DNA from: Spongilla lacustris | Taxonomy: Eukaryota; Porifera; Demospongiae; Spongillida; Spongillidae | Assembly: GCA_949361645.1 (NCBI GenBank) | Contig: OX442435.1 | Coordinates: 4,388,220 to 4,452,219 of the forward strand | Reading direction: 5' to 3' | DNA length: 64,000 nt | Part shown: in pieces, positions 10,361-22,428 of the stretch | Position numbering within the stretch: the stretch's first letter is position 1 | Layout: each line of letters starts with the position of its first letter | Notes under the pieces: generated by a model | Seen by the model: the letters and a program-made list of their open reading frames with translations, nothing else | What the model was told of the DNA's origin: nothing | Database searches by the model: none | Position numbers and translations under genes: made by a program

Positions 10361-10487
10361 TGTGACAAAGACCAGCTTTAATCACCAGCTCAGACTGATA
10401 TTACGTACACTTACATTAGTATATATATGCACAATGAATACTACTATACGCATGTGCGTGCATGATGTAATAACTACGTACGCTACA
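10361..10487 (-). repeat. 5' LTR of the Ty3/gypsy element
   Basis: 127 bp, TGTGACAAAG to CGCTACA in plus writing, followed by CATA (10488-10491), the right copy of the target duplication. It holds the extra CTCAG absent from the other LTR. Confidence 0.9.
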
Positions 10488-10532
10488 CATACAACAGATG
10501 CACATGTGAAGACAAAGTACATATTGTGATAT

Positions 10533-10679
10533 TCAAGTAAAACCACAAGGCTGATTGCTTTGGTATGTATACATAGTATGTTGCTGCATGATACACATGT
10601 ATATGAAGCAGGTTGCATTGTCCATTGCCGGCTGACAATTTGCTGGATTTCCTCTCCACACTCCAACAACAGCATACTG
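10533..10679 (-). CDS. possible exon of an unknown gene beside the retrotransposon
   Basis: After an acceptor-like GGCAATAG the minus strand is open from 10679 to a TGA at 10535-10533. It begins QYAVVGVWRGNPANCQPAMD and then NATC, which looks like an extracellular cysteine-containing segment with one sequon. No donor, partner exon or family is recognised. It may belong to a gene interrupted by the Ty3/gypsy insertion, or be chance. Confidence 0.22.
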   Translation of the reverse strand, partial: QYAVVGVWRGNPANCQPAMDNATCFIYMCIMQQHTMYTYQSNQPCGFT

Positions 10680-10765
10680 CTATTGCCACTGCCCCATGGA
10701 GCCATTTTTAATTAGATAGTCGATTAGGCTCGTTTATCGACGATTTAATGAGCTATATGAATATT

Positions 10766-11582
10766 TGGGAGAGTTTCCGAGAAAACTTCCTATGTTTTAT
10801 AACATTATAAAATAATCGTGTTATAACATTTGAATTGCTGTATCTGCCGAACAATAAAGGCTATCGACTTCCTATTTTCAACACTTCATACTACACCATT
10901 GCCCTAGGGTAAAATACATTTTTGTGTCTTGCACTTGCTCAGTATCATCATTGCAACGTCCGATACCCCACCTGGTTCAAACCGAACATAGCTTTCTGTA
11001 GGAGTAATCAAATCGCTTCAAATTCGGTTTGTAGGTAAAGAGGTCCTATACCTATCAAATTGTTCTGTTCGTTAATTTTTATACCATCCGTTACGGAGAT
11101 ATAGTTGAACAAACGACGTGCACTTTTTCCCGCTCTATACGCGGCAATGATATAATCACCGCCTCCCATACTTTGAGCGGGACGCGATTTGCCCAAATCA
11201 TCGGCGCGAATCGAGCGGGAAAATGTGCACGTAGTTTGTTCAACTATATCTCCGTAACGGATGGCATAAAAATTAACGAACAAAACAAATCGATAGATAT
11301 AGGACCTCCCTACCTACAAACCGAATTTGAAGCGATTTGATAACTCCTACAGAAAGTTATGTTGGATTTGAACCTGGTCGGGTATCGAACGTTGCAATGC
11401 TGGCACAGAGCGAGTGCAAGACACCAAAATGTATTTTACCATAGAGCAATGGTGTAGTATGAAGTCATTAAAATAGGAAGTCGATAGCCTATACCGTTCG
11501 GACGATATAGCAATTCAAACGTTCTACCACGATTATTTTATAAGGTTATAAAACATAGGAAGTTTTCTCGGAAACTGTCCCA
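10766..11582. mobile_element. foldback (long inverted repeat) element, TGGGACAG family, complete
   Basis: An element of 817 bp with two arms of nearly 400 bp that are imperfect reverse complements. The left end is TGGGAGAGTTTCCGAGAAAA and the right end TTTTCTCGGAAACTGTCCCA. The centre (near 11170) is a short 'gcgccgatgatttgggcaaa'-type palindrome. No transposase frame exists. Related copies are at 21066-21890, 22429-23236 and 56446-56830 (half), with fragments at 761-845 and 1311-1545. Insertions sit in TA-rich sites. Confidence 0.9.
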
Positions 11583-12092
11583 TTTGTCGATAAAATGACT
11601 CGACGGTGCATACTAATTGCGCCATTAATTCGTAATCGACGATATAATTAGAATCGCGGCAATACTAACTGTAGTTTTTGATATAAGGCAGTATAACAGA
11701 ATGATGCAGCTAAATTAGTCATCTCGTGCATCTGTTCGTATCAGTTTGAGTGTTCATCATCTCGCAACGGGTATTATTGGTAAGTTGGCAGGTCTGTTCA
11801 TAATTTGTTGTACAGCAAATTCCACAGGTCATCGGATGTTTTCAAGGGGACTAACGACGTTCATTTCAAACTTTCTGGGCGTAGGGTAACACGATTTCAA
11901 TGCGAGCAAACAGCCGCATTGCTACGTACATTTGTGTGGTCATTACTATTAGAGCGCGTTGCTGTGGCACTTTTTGCAGTGCTGTGCAATTATGTCAGTT
12001 TCTCCAGAAAAACTACTCAATTTTAAAAAAGCAAATGGTTTTATCTCTGCCTATCTGGCTTTTTATACCGGCATACAAGACATAATAGAAAA
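11583..12092. other. no supported gene
   Basis: No exon or repeat family recognised. Several short open frames overlap on the plus strand (11805-12186) and run into the AT microsatellite; they look incidental. Confidence 0.4.
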
Positions 12093-12143
<51 letters not shown>

Positions 12144-12156
12144 TATATATATATAT
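12093..12156. repeat. (AT)n microsatellite
   Basis: Nearly pure alternating AT with one interruption (ataattat). Likely intronic or 3' of the minus-strand gene described next. Confidence 0.95.
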
Positions 12157-12164
12157 GTTTGTAC

Positions 12165-15100
12165 CTTCCATTCCAGCTTGACATGACTCGAAAATGCGTC
12201 TTCCTTCATCTTCAGTTTAAAACATAAATCCTCACTGAGCACTCCACTGTTTAACTTGCATTTGTGCCTTAGATTAGCTATGTCTTAATTCAAAATGACT
12301 GATTCATCATTATCCATGCGAGCTTCCTTTCTATTTTCAAGATGTACACGTTACTAAGGTAATCATGTCCTTAGCGGAGTCATTTATGCCTCTGACATCA
12401 GCCTCAATCGTAATTGATTAATTACTGTTCCAAAATGAGTTGGATGTACACTTTCATATATAAAAATGATTACATGGACAGTGTGGGAGTCTGATTAGAG
12501 GTGGCATACGGATTGAAGACTCGGACATAAAAAAATGTCCGCTCAAATCGACCACCCGCAATTACCACCCCCCTCCTTCCTACACCAATCTAATAAACTC
12601 CGTATCAGTTAAAATGTAAAGCCCGGTGCTGTTCTAATAAATTTGTTATGAAATGCAGTACATGTACACATTATAAAAATGCAGTGCTATGTGTCCAGTA
12701 ATGCTTAAAGAAATGCGCACTCTGTGGTATCCACTTCAATGTTCTGAGCAAATTCAGCATGCATCCTCTAGATTACCATGCAGCTATAACCTATTGTAAC
12801 TGTATTTGGTATAGAAGAAGCCATGATTAAAATGCATTGCAGCAATTGCCGACAACAATATACATCTAGGGATGATTGAGATTGCCCTAGCAAGGAACTG
12901 GATTACCGCAATATACAGCCAATGATGCATACTAAAAAAGGAGTAATATATGTGTACATACATGGATTTTGTTGTGGCACCTGCAAAAAGTATTTCAAAA
13001 CAGCTTTAGAATACTGTAATATTTCACCTGTTTAATGATAGGAATATTTAATATGCCTAAGTAGATATCCACAACTATCACCTAGAGTTATAAAAAAGGG
13101 ATACATTGTGTACGAAAATATATCATACTTGCACGTGCTTGACTAAAATATGCATGATGATTGCAACCTTTCATGGTTACTATCTCAGGTTTTGTGTTTA
13201 GCCCCATTGGCATGTAGCACTAGCTCATACTGTGGGTTCCAAGTGTGTTACCAGTATTCCCCTCATAATTAGTTCTGTAACATGTATTATAATGTAGCAC
13301 AAAGTAGTCACATAGAATGATTTGAAATACAGAAATTCTTGCAATTCATACACGCATATGCACGCAATTTTACTCAGTCTGTGTAATTGTACAATCAGCT
13401 GTTCATATTGTACCTGAAATATGACACCACAATAATGAGGCAACACGTGAAGATGTAAGTTTCATAATAGCAGCTGCAAATATCTTATTACCCTGTATAA
13501 TATATCACATGTTATTCAGCATACAAATTTTTGCGTTTTACAATGGCCTTTAGCTCAATAGGCAATATAACTAATTAATCAAACTGATCATATTCATATT
13601 CAGATGTGTTCTATAATCGAGTATCAAATCTTATATTTAGCATATAAGAACAGTATTGTACACAAACTGTAAATGTACATTTATGACAGTTTCAAGAAAA
13701 TGTCAGTTCTGTTGCAAAGACTTTCAAATTCAGGGAATCTATAAAATAGTTTGAAAAATAATGTTGCTATAATAATAAAGATTGTGATAAAACATTACCC
13801 TACCAAATGAAAAATTGAGAGATTCCAGAGAGTAATATACACCCTGATATGTTCCAGCTGTACGTCGGTAGAACCAACAGATTTTGCATGTTGTCTGAAG
13901 TGACGCTGACTTTATTTTTAGTATCTCCACATAACCTTTAAGATCTGGGTAGTAGTTCTTGTTTAGCTATAGATTTAAAATAACATGTCATTATACAATG
14001 TGCTTGAATATAGAATTAAAAGCTAGTATGTGTGATTTGCAATGCTTTCAATTACAGGATTACGTGAATTTCAGCATGAATGCGATAGATTATCCTCACA
14101 CACATGTGAAGTGGTAACTTCAATGAAATTATGCTTGACAATTCACTACTACTGTACATGCATACATTAATGTACAAGGCTTCTAATGTATCACATGTGA
14201 ACTTAAAATGAGAATTCCTTTGAATAACCTCTGCAATGTAGAAGCCTTAAGGTATTCAAAAGAATTCTCCTTTCAAGTTCACATGTAATACATTAGGAGC
14301 CTTGTACATTAGTATGCAAAATCAAGTGTTCTTCAATATACTCTTCAATATCACTTGTGACTTAAGTAAAGAAAAAAAATATTTAATGTAATCACATATC
14401 TCATTATATTTTTCTTCACATCCCCCCAGTATAACTGGATAACTATGCCAGAGCAGAGAAGATTAGATTTTAGTGTAACATACAGGTGCACTATTACAGG
14501 TACACTATTACATAACAGTCCCTTTTATATCTGTCTAACTTTTATTGTCAGTGTAGCTAGTAAAATAGATTTAAAAAGAAACATTCATTTTGAAATGAGT
14601 CTGCAGACCAAGTCAATACAATGGCTGTGGTTGATAATTAATACAACAGTCATTAATCTTAAATAGTGCTAATTTCATAGGTAGACCTTACATTAACTTC
14701 AAAGTATAAGTTGTTTTACTAATTTCATATACCAAAGTATATATATATATATATATAATAATGATTATAATTATATACATATAATGTACATTTTGCAATA
14801 AAGTGGTCTATTGTACATATTATTTATTTAGTGTGCTCATGAAACCTGTATTATAGGTATATATTATATGATAATTCCTAAATGTATCCACGCCATAGCA
14901 GTTTAGATCAACAAATTTGTTTCAAAACTACACTTACATAGGTTTCCGGATAGGTGTTGTAGCATTCATAATTGATAAAAAGCTCCATTATTACATCAGA
15001 CATTTCAAGAGACTTAAAATTCCACTTCAAGATGAGGGCTGACCCAATCATTTCAATGGATGTATTTCTTAACAACTCTGTTGGAGCTGCAGTATATAGA

Positions 15101-17496
15101 AAATGAATTACTGTTACAAATCCAACTAATTGTGCTTATTAATCATTGCATGATCCTATGGTTTATGATTTGATCTGAATCAATTTTTTCATCGGGCATC
15201 TTGAGATATGACAAGGAATAATTAAGTGTTATATCATTCTTTAAGGTGCCCCCCCCCTCTTCCGAATCCATGTGTTTTGTCAGTGTTAAAGCCCTTGGCA
15301 AATACAGGTATATAATCATACTTCTGTGCTTTAATCCTACATTATTAGATATGTTTGTCAGCCAATATTACATAATATCCGAATTTCCTAGTGTAAGATA
15401 TTAAAAGGTGTTATTAAATCTAATTTTACCCCAATTGGAAGGGTTCCCACGCAATATTGAATAGGTATTAAATTCATGTCTTGTATTGAAAAGATACTAT
15501 TTACAACAGAATATTGTATTGAAAAGGCATTGAAATGCAGGCAATCTCTTGAAAAGACATTAAATATCCTAGTCTTGTTATGTATGAATTGTGCTTTATG
15601 ATCATATTTTAATACACACGTGGTATTAGACAGCAGAATTTTTATATATTGTTTTGCAACAAATCAATTTGTTTTCATTGTGTAAGTTCCTGAGTTGTGA
15701 TTTGTAGAGCATGAATAATGAGGCATTAAATATATAGTTGTAGGGTATTTAAAAAATCCTTGAAAAATCCTATTTTCACTCATGTCTTTGGGGTGGTAAC
15801 CCTGATTGGGGAAGCATCAAGATATTTTAATCTACATGTATCATCTTTCTGATACCGGCAAGTACAGGAATGGAAAGCAGTGATCTTCCAACACAGTTGT
15901 CCAAACACAAAATACTTTAACATTACTCCTTCAATTTCAGACCTGCACCATTTTCAAAAAAGCTTCAATATTCAGCTAAGCAACTGCTTTCTAGTACTGT
16001 TTACCAATATGTTATTAATGAAGTAGCTGCAAGTCTAACTTTGTAGTAACATAATTTGATCTACATCATTACAAAATAAACATAGTATATAGCACATTTA
16101 GAATTTGCAACTACCCTCGATATTTTCCCTTTTAGAGTATTATTCATGACAATAGATATACAGTCATGAGGGAGGAATACTAGAATATTTTCTGCTTGAT
16201 GTTGATGATATGACATGGGTAGGTAGTCGCAATTCACTTAGTTAAGTTCTGGCAAGATAATATTTAATGGTACAATAGCTGCAGTAAACAGAAAATAAAA
16301 CCTCACAATTTTTTCTCTGATCATGCATACTTAACCATACACTTATTAGGCTAAAATGCAGTGTCTGGAACACTATAACTTTTGATATAATATCATGCAC
16401 AGGAAGTACCTACCTTAGATAGTATACTGGTATATACTACACTGGCAAATTGGGCCCTGATGACCATGTATTGTTTAGATAAATGTTTGAACTACATGTA
16501 TCTGTGAGAGAGCCTCATTCAACAATTTGTTGTCAAGAAGTACTACATGCAAAGAGCAAGCCAGTGAGTTGCTTTACCTATAATATGCAAGATTGCATTG
16601 TCTCATATAATGTATAACTGATTAAAGTACATGATATCATCAAGATTCCATGAATGATGCTATTGGGATTTTGTCACGGTGAAAGCACTTCCTGATTACA
16701 TGTATGTTTAATACGAGTGTGGCGGGAGGGGGTAGCATGCCATTCAATGCATGTGATTTTGAGGGAGTAAGTGGGTGGGGCCTGTGCTGTGAGGATGTGA
16801 TGGGGGTGAGGTGTTTACTGTGAAGACAGGATTTAACTATTTAAGTACTGTGAGTGAGTGATGGATGAGACAATATTGTGAGGGACTAATGTGGTGACAT
16901 AGTACTGTGAGGGCAGGTGGTATTGAGTGATATAGTGAGGTGGTAATGTAAGGTAGCGATGGGTGAGGTCAATGAGGTGGTAATGTGAGAGATTGATGGG
17001 GTGTGAGGGAATGATGGGGTAGGGTGTTAATGTGAGGAATTGATGGAGTGAGGTGGTACTGTGATCATGAGGGAGTGATGGGGTGAAGTGGTATATTGAG
17101 GGCATGGTGGGCTGAGGTAGTACTGTGAAGGTGCACAGCACAACTGTCGTAGTGCCCAACCACCATAAAGGGTATGCATTTGCAGAATGTTATCTTTTAT
17201 ACATTGTGGTATTATTTCTCCCATCACGCAGAATTGCCAAGTATGTTTCCTCAGCAGAAAAGTGGGTGGTGGTCAGCCCTATGATGCCGGTGTACAATGC
17301 TTGCAATAAAACGTACAATTGATAAAATATTCGAGTTCTGCAAGCGCCTTCTTTCTTTGAGATCTTCCGCTAATAAACGTGTCATATCACGCTTTCTGAG
17401 GCGTACATGTAGGCTTGTGACACTTGTTTCCACTATAGAACTTGCTTCATCAGGAAAATAGCAACGGTCCATTTGGGATGCCAAGCTGCATTGGTT
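12165..17496 (-). CDS. multi-exon minus-strand gene of unknown family (internal exons)
   Basis: Four exons are supported by open frame plus splice signals: 17496-17317 (60 codons, TTTCAG/GTACGT), 15086-14938 (CTGCAG/GTAAGT), 13966-13843 (CTATAG/GTGTAT) and 12283-12165 (TTAAG/GTACAA). The phases of the last three fit each other: the second ends in phase 0, the third starts in phase 0 and ends with one base, and the fourth starts with two. The first exon is acidic and basic in turn (LLAEDLKERRRLQ) and ends in phase 0, while the second needs one preceding base, so at least one exon between them is missing or the first belongs to another gene. A strong GTAAGT donor at 18018 could end an upstream leader exon. 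The 15.0 and 13.9 kb exons (PTELLRNTSIEM, GSALILKWNF, TTCKICWFY) vaguely suggest a beta-sandwich such as FN3, but this is weak. Intervening sequence (12.3-13.8, 14.0-14.9, 15.1-17.3 kb) shows no repeat family other than short AT tracts. A short open stretch at 13406-13355 may be a further exon. Confidence 0.45.
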
Positions 17497-18611
17497 CTGA
17501 AATGTCCAATAAATAATTAAGAATTGTATGGTTACTTTAGGGACCGCTGAGTAGTATGACATGATTTTCATCTCTTAAGTTGATTTAATTCGGCCGTAAG
17601 CAGCACTCATATCAAAAACCTTATAAAAACAAACCTAACTGGACTTGAGAACTCAAACAACATTCCATATATAAAGCTACTATTAATGAGCTATCTATTC
17701 AACAAAAATGAGCTCTATTTTTTTTGTTGTAAGCCAAAAAAAAACCTTAGCCTGAAGATACCTTAATGTTTTGACCCTGAAAATTCAGTCTCAGATAGGA
17801 ATTCCGACAGTTTTAATGATCTAAATTCAAAAGTTACGATCTAAGATATTTAAAATGATGTTTTTTTTTAGATCCTAATATATAGTACCATTTGATATAT
17901 CGGTCCAATGATGTTCAGTAACTGGCGCATTGTAGAAGGTACCCAGCGCTTCGTCAAATCTTTATGAAACTTCGTAGAAAGATAGAAGGATAAAATATCT
18001 AGAGGGGAGAATACTTACCTTGGAGGGGACACAGTGTTTTAGAGTCGAAAATCGTAGGCAGAAAACAGTATTCGATTTGAACAACAATTATTAAATACGG
18101 TGCGTGTTAAAAAACACTTAACTTAAAAATTAGTCTGGTCTATTGCCCACGCATTCGGCAGTCATTCGGAATGCATAGTAAGCCATAATGAAGCTACAAG
18201 ATCGTTTTTACCAAATGGTGTCAATGAACAAATTTTGCAAACAGAAAAATTTTCTTCCAACATCTAGGATTTTACGATCTAAAATAATGGATTCAGCAGT
18301 GCCTACTTACATGCATACATGTATACATATATGTGCTATAACAAAAACTTGCATTGAGGTGTTGTACATTTATATGATAATGGTTATGCACGATATGCAA
18401 AAGTGCTTGTAAGTACCTTTGTCCTGCAAGTCTGTTACAAGGGGACATATATATTGTGATGGTCTAAAGCCAAAGATTGAAAAATAACTGCATAAGCACT
18501 TCTGTATTGATTCAATTTGTAGCTTTATTATCTACGGTGCATATATGATACTTGATTTTAAAATTTTTTCAGCAATTTTTACAAATTTTACAATTTTTAC
18601 AAATTCTCTTG
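17497..18611. other. no supported gene; possible leader exon donor at 18019
   Basis: On the minus strand CCCCTCCAAG is followed by GTAAGTA (exon end 18019), a strong donor without a clear coding frame before it. The rest is AT-rich with no recognised repeat. Confidence 0.3.
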
Positions 18612-18880
18612 ATTTGTATAACCGGGTGGTTTGAGGCATCGAAAATTTGAAAACGGAATATAAGCTTTACTAGCCATCTAGCAATAAGGGCAATCGAAAC
18701 TGAAATTTCACGTTATTTTTGGGCCCGCACTCTTTTATTGGTCCAAATGCACAGTTTGTAGCCAATTTCTCCGCTGTTTCGCAACGGTTTGCTCTGATTG
18801 TTGGTACATAACTGCAGTGTTGCACCTTGCACCTAACCGTGCATGCAGTCCGATTTCGAACCCCGATTTGAGGGTGAAGT
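18612..18880 (+). repeat. dispersed repeat, copy 1
   Basis: This segment ('gcatcgaaaatttgaaaacg', 'gggcccgcactcttttattg', 'gccaatttctccgctgtttc', 'cagtccgatttcgaacccc') recurs in reverse orientation at 30785-31015. No coding potential is evident. Its function or superfamily is unknown. Confidence 0.7.
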
Positions 18881-18890
18881 GTTAGCTTAG

Positions 18891-19688
18891 TGTCTATTGT
18901 CCTGAATGTCCACCCGGGGGTACAATTGGACACCCGGGTGGACAGCAAAAAATGTTTTTGCCGTTCGGTCACGGAAGGAACACGGCTGCATTTAATGGTA
19001 CTGACTTACAGAACAAGTCTTTTCAGGATCGGGCCGAGATAAGTAAGGCTTAAAACCTTTCGGTACTCGTAAAACGACCCGTGCTAGCGGACCTATCCAT
19101 TACGCTCCGTGCATGCGGATCGGTCGGAGCGTAATGGATAGGTCCGCTAGCACGGGTCGTTTTACGAGTACCGAAAGGATTTAAGCCTTACTTATCTCGG
19201 CCCGATCCTGAAAAGACTTGTTCTGTAAGCCAGTACCGTTAATGTCTATTGTCCTGAATGTCCACCCGGGGGATATACCCGGGTGGACAGCAAAAATGGT
19301 TTTTGCTGTTTGGTCATGGAAGGGACCTAGTGGCATTTAACGGTACTGGCTTATAGTATAAGACTTTTCAGGATTGGGCCGAGATAAGCAAGGCTTAAAT
19401 CCTTTTGGTACATGTAGAACGAGCCGTACTAGCGGGCCTATCCATTACGCTCCGCGCATGCGGATCGGTCGGAGCGTAATGGATAGGTCCGCTAGCACGG
19501 GTCGTTTTACGAGTACCGAAAGTACTTAAGCCTTACTTATCTCGGCCCAATCCTGAAAAGACTTGTTCTGTAAGTCAGTACCGTTAAATGCTGCTAGGTC
19601 CATTCCGTGACCGAACGGCAAAAACTTTTTTTGCTGTCCACCCGGGTGTCCAATTGTACCCCCGGGTGGACATTCAGGACAATAGACA
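18891..19688. mobile_element. dimer of snapback hairpin elements with an ORF in the arms
   Basis: Two palindromic units lie head to tail. The first (18891-19242) lacks its outer right end. The second (19243-19688, 446 bp) is complete, beginning TGTCTATTGTCCTGAATGTC and ending with its reverse complement. The inner stem of the first unit is a perfect 53-bp inverted repeat (19056-19108 with 19126-19178) around a 17-nt loop, and pairing continues outward to about 18990 and 19240. The arms carry a 53-codon open frame: 18892-19053 on the plus strand and 19687-19526 on the minus strand. Both read VYCPECPPGGTIGHPGGQQK, FLPFGHG and AEISKA with about five differences. No transposase is visible. Confidence 0.85.
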
Positions 19689-19797
19689 TTAGGATTTTCT
19701 TTAGGCGCATTTTTTCCTGCATAAAAGTGAGCATTTAGGCACTCAAATGGTACCTGTATCTGAATCAGGTCTTGCTGTAGCAATCGTTTGTACCCCT

Positions 19798-20790
19798 ACA
19801 ATATTATGAATATACGCTTCAAGTCGGAAGGTTGAAAAACTGCCGACATCTTGAAATGAATATCATTTATAAACATCATTGGTAAACAGAATCAAGAAGA
19901 ATAAGCTTCTAGCACCCAGCAAAAAATTCTTGCGTATCTTGTTCAAGATCTTGCATGGGTATCTTGGCCAAGATACGAGATTCTTCATCAAGATTCAAGA
20001 TACTTGGTCAAGATGTTACCCAAGATATATTTCAGCACTTCAAGACTTCCTCTAAAATCCGTGCAATAATCGTATGCATGATTGCAAATAGCACGATAGC
20101 AGTAGAATATGTGATAAATCATTACTTAATGTCCAAGTTCATTATTATATTGTGGTAATGCAAGAATCTTGGTCAAGAGTCCAATATTTATGTATGGTAT
20201 CTTGGACAAGGATCTTGGGCTCTTGGTCAAGATATTTAGGCTGGGAGGCAAGGACCAAGATCTTGGCCATGATCATGTCGATGATCATGCCCCAAGACCT
20301 TGCCAACTTACCCCAAGATCTTGGCCCATGATCTTGCCTCCTAGCCTCAAGATCTGGGCAATGATCTTTCTTCCTTGCCCCAAGATCTTGGCCATGATCT
20401 TTCCTTCCTCCTTTCCCCTAGACCTTGGCCATCATATTTCCTCCTTGCTCTAAGATCTTGCCCATGATCTTGCCTCCTTGCTCTAAGATCTTGCCCATGA
20501 TCTTTCCTCCTTGCTCTAAGATCTTGCCCATGATCTTTGCTTCCTCCTTGCCCCTAGATCTTGGCCATGATTTTCCTTCCTCCTTGCTCTAAGATCGTGG
20601 CCATGATATTTCCTCCTTGCCCCGAGATTTTGGCCATGATCTTTCCTCCTTGCCCTAATATCTTGACCATGATCTTTCCTCCTTGCTTTATGATATTTCC
20701 TCCTTGCCCCGAGATTTTGGCCATACATGATCCGCCTTACTAGTACCCCAAGATCCTGGCCATGACCGCTTGACCCAAAGATCTTAATAC
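19798..20790. repeat. array of 'aagatcttgg/cctccttgcc' repeats with its flank, copy 1
   Basis: From about 19915 ('cccagcaaaaaattcttg') to 20790 the sequence is a degenerate tandem array of roughly 25-35 bp units containing 'ccaagatcttggccatgatc' and 'tttcctccttgcc'. The core AAGATCTT is palindromic. The same boundary and flank ('cgcttcaagtcggaaggtt') occur inverted at the end of the array at 25972-26660, so array and flank form one repeat family. Long open frames inside (for example 20169-20453) come from the periodicity and are not genes. Confidence 0.8.
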
Positions 20791-21065
20791 GCGCACGTGC
20801 ATTGAAATTTTTAATGTTTCTAAAAATTGTTTTCTGTGGCCATGTCCGTGTGTCACTGAGTTCTTGCAGCAGAAAGGAGCGACTTTTGTGTGGACAACCA
20901 TTTGTTTTTAGAATGCTGGCTCAATGAACTATCTTCTCATACATGTAGGTGTGGATGGCCACGATCGATTCGTGCGTGTTCGAGCGCGTGCGATGGTGGG
21001 AAGCGAATACAGCTGTGCGTAACGCTACCGCGTCTTTTCAGTGTTTGAGGTGCGTTGTTAATATA
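20791..21065 (+). repeat. local duplication, copy 1
   Basis: 20864-21060 ('ggagcgacttttgtgtggac', 'gttcgagcgcgtgcgatggt', 'agtgtttgaggtgcgttgt') matches 26902-27080 in the same orientation with moderate divergence. Copy 1 is interrupted at 21066 by foldback elements, and the downstream continuation reappears near 24680. Confidence 0.7.
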
Positions 21066-21890
21066 TGGGACAGTTAACGCGGAAATTGCGCTTCGCATTT
21101 ATGTATAAAATGTTATAAAATTGCCTTGCGTTTGAATCACTATAAACAGTTAAAACAGTTCCAAACAGTTAAAGCTATCAACATCTTATTTTCAACACTT
21201 CATACCACACCATTTCTGTGTGGTAATATACATTTTGGGGTCTTGCACTTGCTCCGTGCCAGTATTACAACGTTCGATACCCCGCTTGGTTCAAACCCAC
21301 TGTAACTTTCGGTAGGAGTAATGAAATCGCTTCAAATTCGATTTGTAGGTAGAGAGGTCCTATACCTATCGATTTGTTCTGTTCGTTAATTTTTATGCCA
21401 TCTGTTACGGAGATACAGTTGAACAAACTACGTGCACCTTTACCCGCTTGATTCGCGCCAGTGTTATAATCCCCACCTCCCCATACATTGAGCGGAGCGC
21501 AATTCGCCCAAATCTTTGGCGCGAATCGAGCGCGAAAATGTGCACGTAGTTTGATCAACTGTAACTCCGTAATGGATGGCATAAAAATTAACGAACAGAA
21601 CAAATCGATAGGTATAGCACCTCTCTACCTACAAACCGAATTTGAAACGATTTCATTACTCCTACCGAAAGTTACAGTGGGTTTGAACCAAGCGGAGTAT
21701 CGAACATTGTAATACTGGCACGGAGCAAGTGCAAGACCCCAAAATGTATATCACCACACAGAAATGGTGTGGTATGAAGTGCTGAAAATAGGATGTTGAT
21801 AGCTTTAACCGTTTGGAAGTTATAGTTATTCAAACGCAAGGCAATTTTATAACATTTTATATATACATGCGAAGCGCGTGAACTGTCCCA
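21066..21890. mobile_element. foldback element, TGGGACAG family, complete
   Basis: 825 bp, from TGGGACAGTTAACGCGGAAA to the matching GAACTGTCCCA, flanked by TATA on both sides. The arms are about 400 bp. It shares 'tcaaattcgatttgtaggta', 'tccgtaa(t/c)ggatggcata' and the GC-rich centre with the other copies. Open frames on each strand are the same arm read twice. Confidence 0.9.
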
Positions 21891-21944
21891 TATAATTATA
21901 CATAATTATAATTATATTATATAATTATATAATAATTGAAACGC

Positions 21945-22395
21945 GCGCGGTTAGACGTTTGCTTGAGTTCGAATTTTCTACTCCCGTTCTTTGGAGCGAT
22001 CACATCCTTGCCCGATCGGTTCGTGTAGGCTGGCCACCTCGCCGACGCGGCACCTGGCACCTTTGGCTGAAACCCTAGCCCTGATGATGTCTCTTGGTGC
22101 GCTCTTATTTGGAGACGGACACTTGGATGGAAGGACACTGGACGGGTGACAAGGCGGAAAAGTTGACTTCGGGAGTGGCCCGAAAAGAGAGGAACTTCCT
22201 CTGCGGATTACGGCCACGTAAGTGGAACATTACTTGGAAGCTGCCTCGGCGGACCATGTGGATCTTTTGTTTCTCAAACCACGGAAGTCTGACGAGGCTG
22301 GACCTTAGGAACATTGTCCGGGAGCGCACACGAGGACTGCATTTGCTGGGTTTTGCGTAGATCGTGTACATGTATATAAGCCTTTCGTAATGTGT
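21945..22395 (+). repeat. dispersed repeat (GACTTCGGGAGTG family), copy 1
   Basis: Segments such as 'ggctggccacctcgccgacg', 'cacctttggctgaaacc', 'gttgacttcgggagtg' and 'accatgtggatctttt' recur in order at 38870-38965 and 39770-40035. GC-rich compared with its surroundings. No frame is conserved between copies in a convincing way, so this is annotated as a dispersed repeat only. Confidence 0.7.
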
Positions 22396-22428
22396 AGTAC
22401 TATCATAATAAAAATAATGATAATTATA

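Larger units (their letters stand above)
4631..10487 (-). mobile_element. Ty3/gypsy LTR retrotransposon, full-length but inactive
   Basis: Two similar short LTRs (4631-4750 and 10361-10487, both TGTG...TACA) enclose gag, zinc knuckle, protease, reverse transcriptase, RNase H and integrase in that order on the minus strand, which is the Ty3/gypsy order. A 4-bp duplication CATA flanks it (4627-4630, 10488-10491). A tRNA primer site and a polypurine tract lie next to the LTRs as expected. The LTRs differ by a few substitutions and two small indels, so the insertion is not very recent. The coding part carries at least two in-frame stops and four frameshifts and is interrupted by a later insertion at 5124-5965. 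The copy cannot make its own proteins. Confidence 0.95.

Noticed and set aside
11008..11283. ORF of 91 codons, and similar ones at 21265-21712 and 22724-22981
   Set aside because: They lie in the arms of the foldback elements and appear in both orientations; no protein family resemblance.
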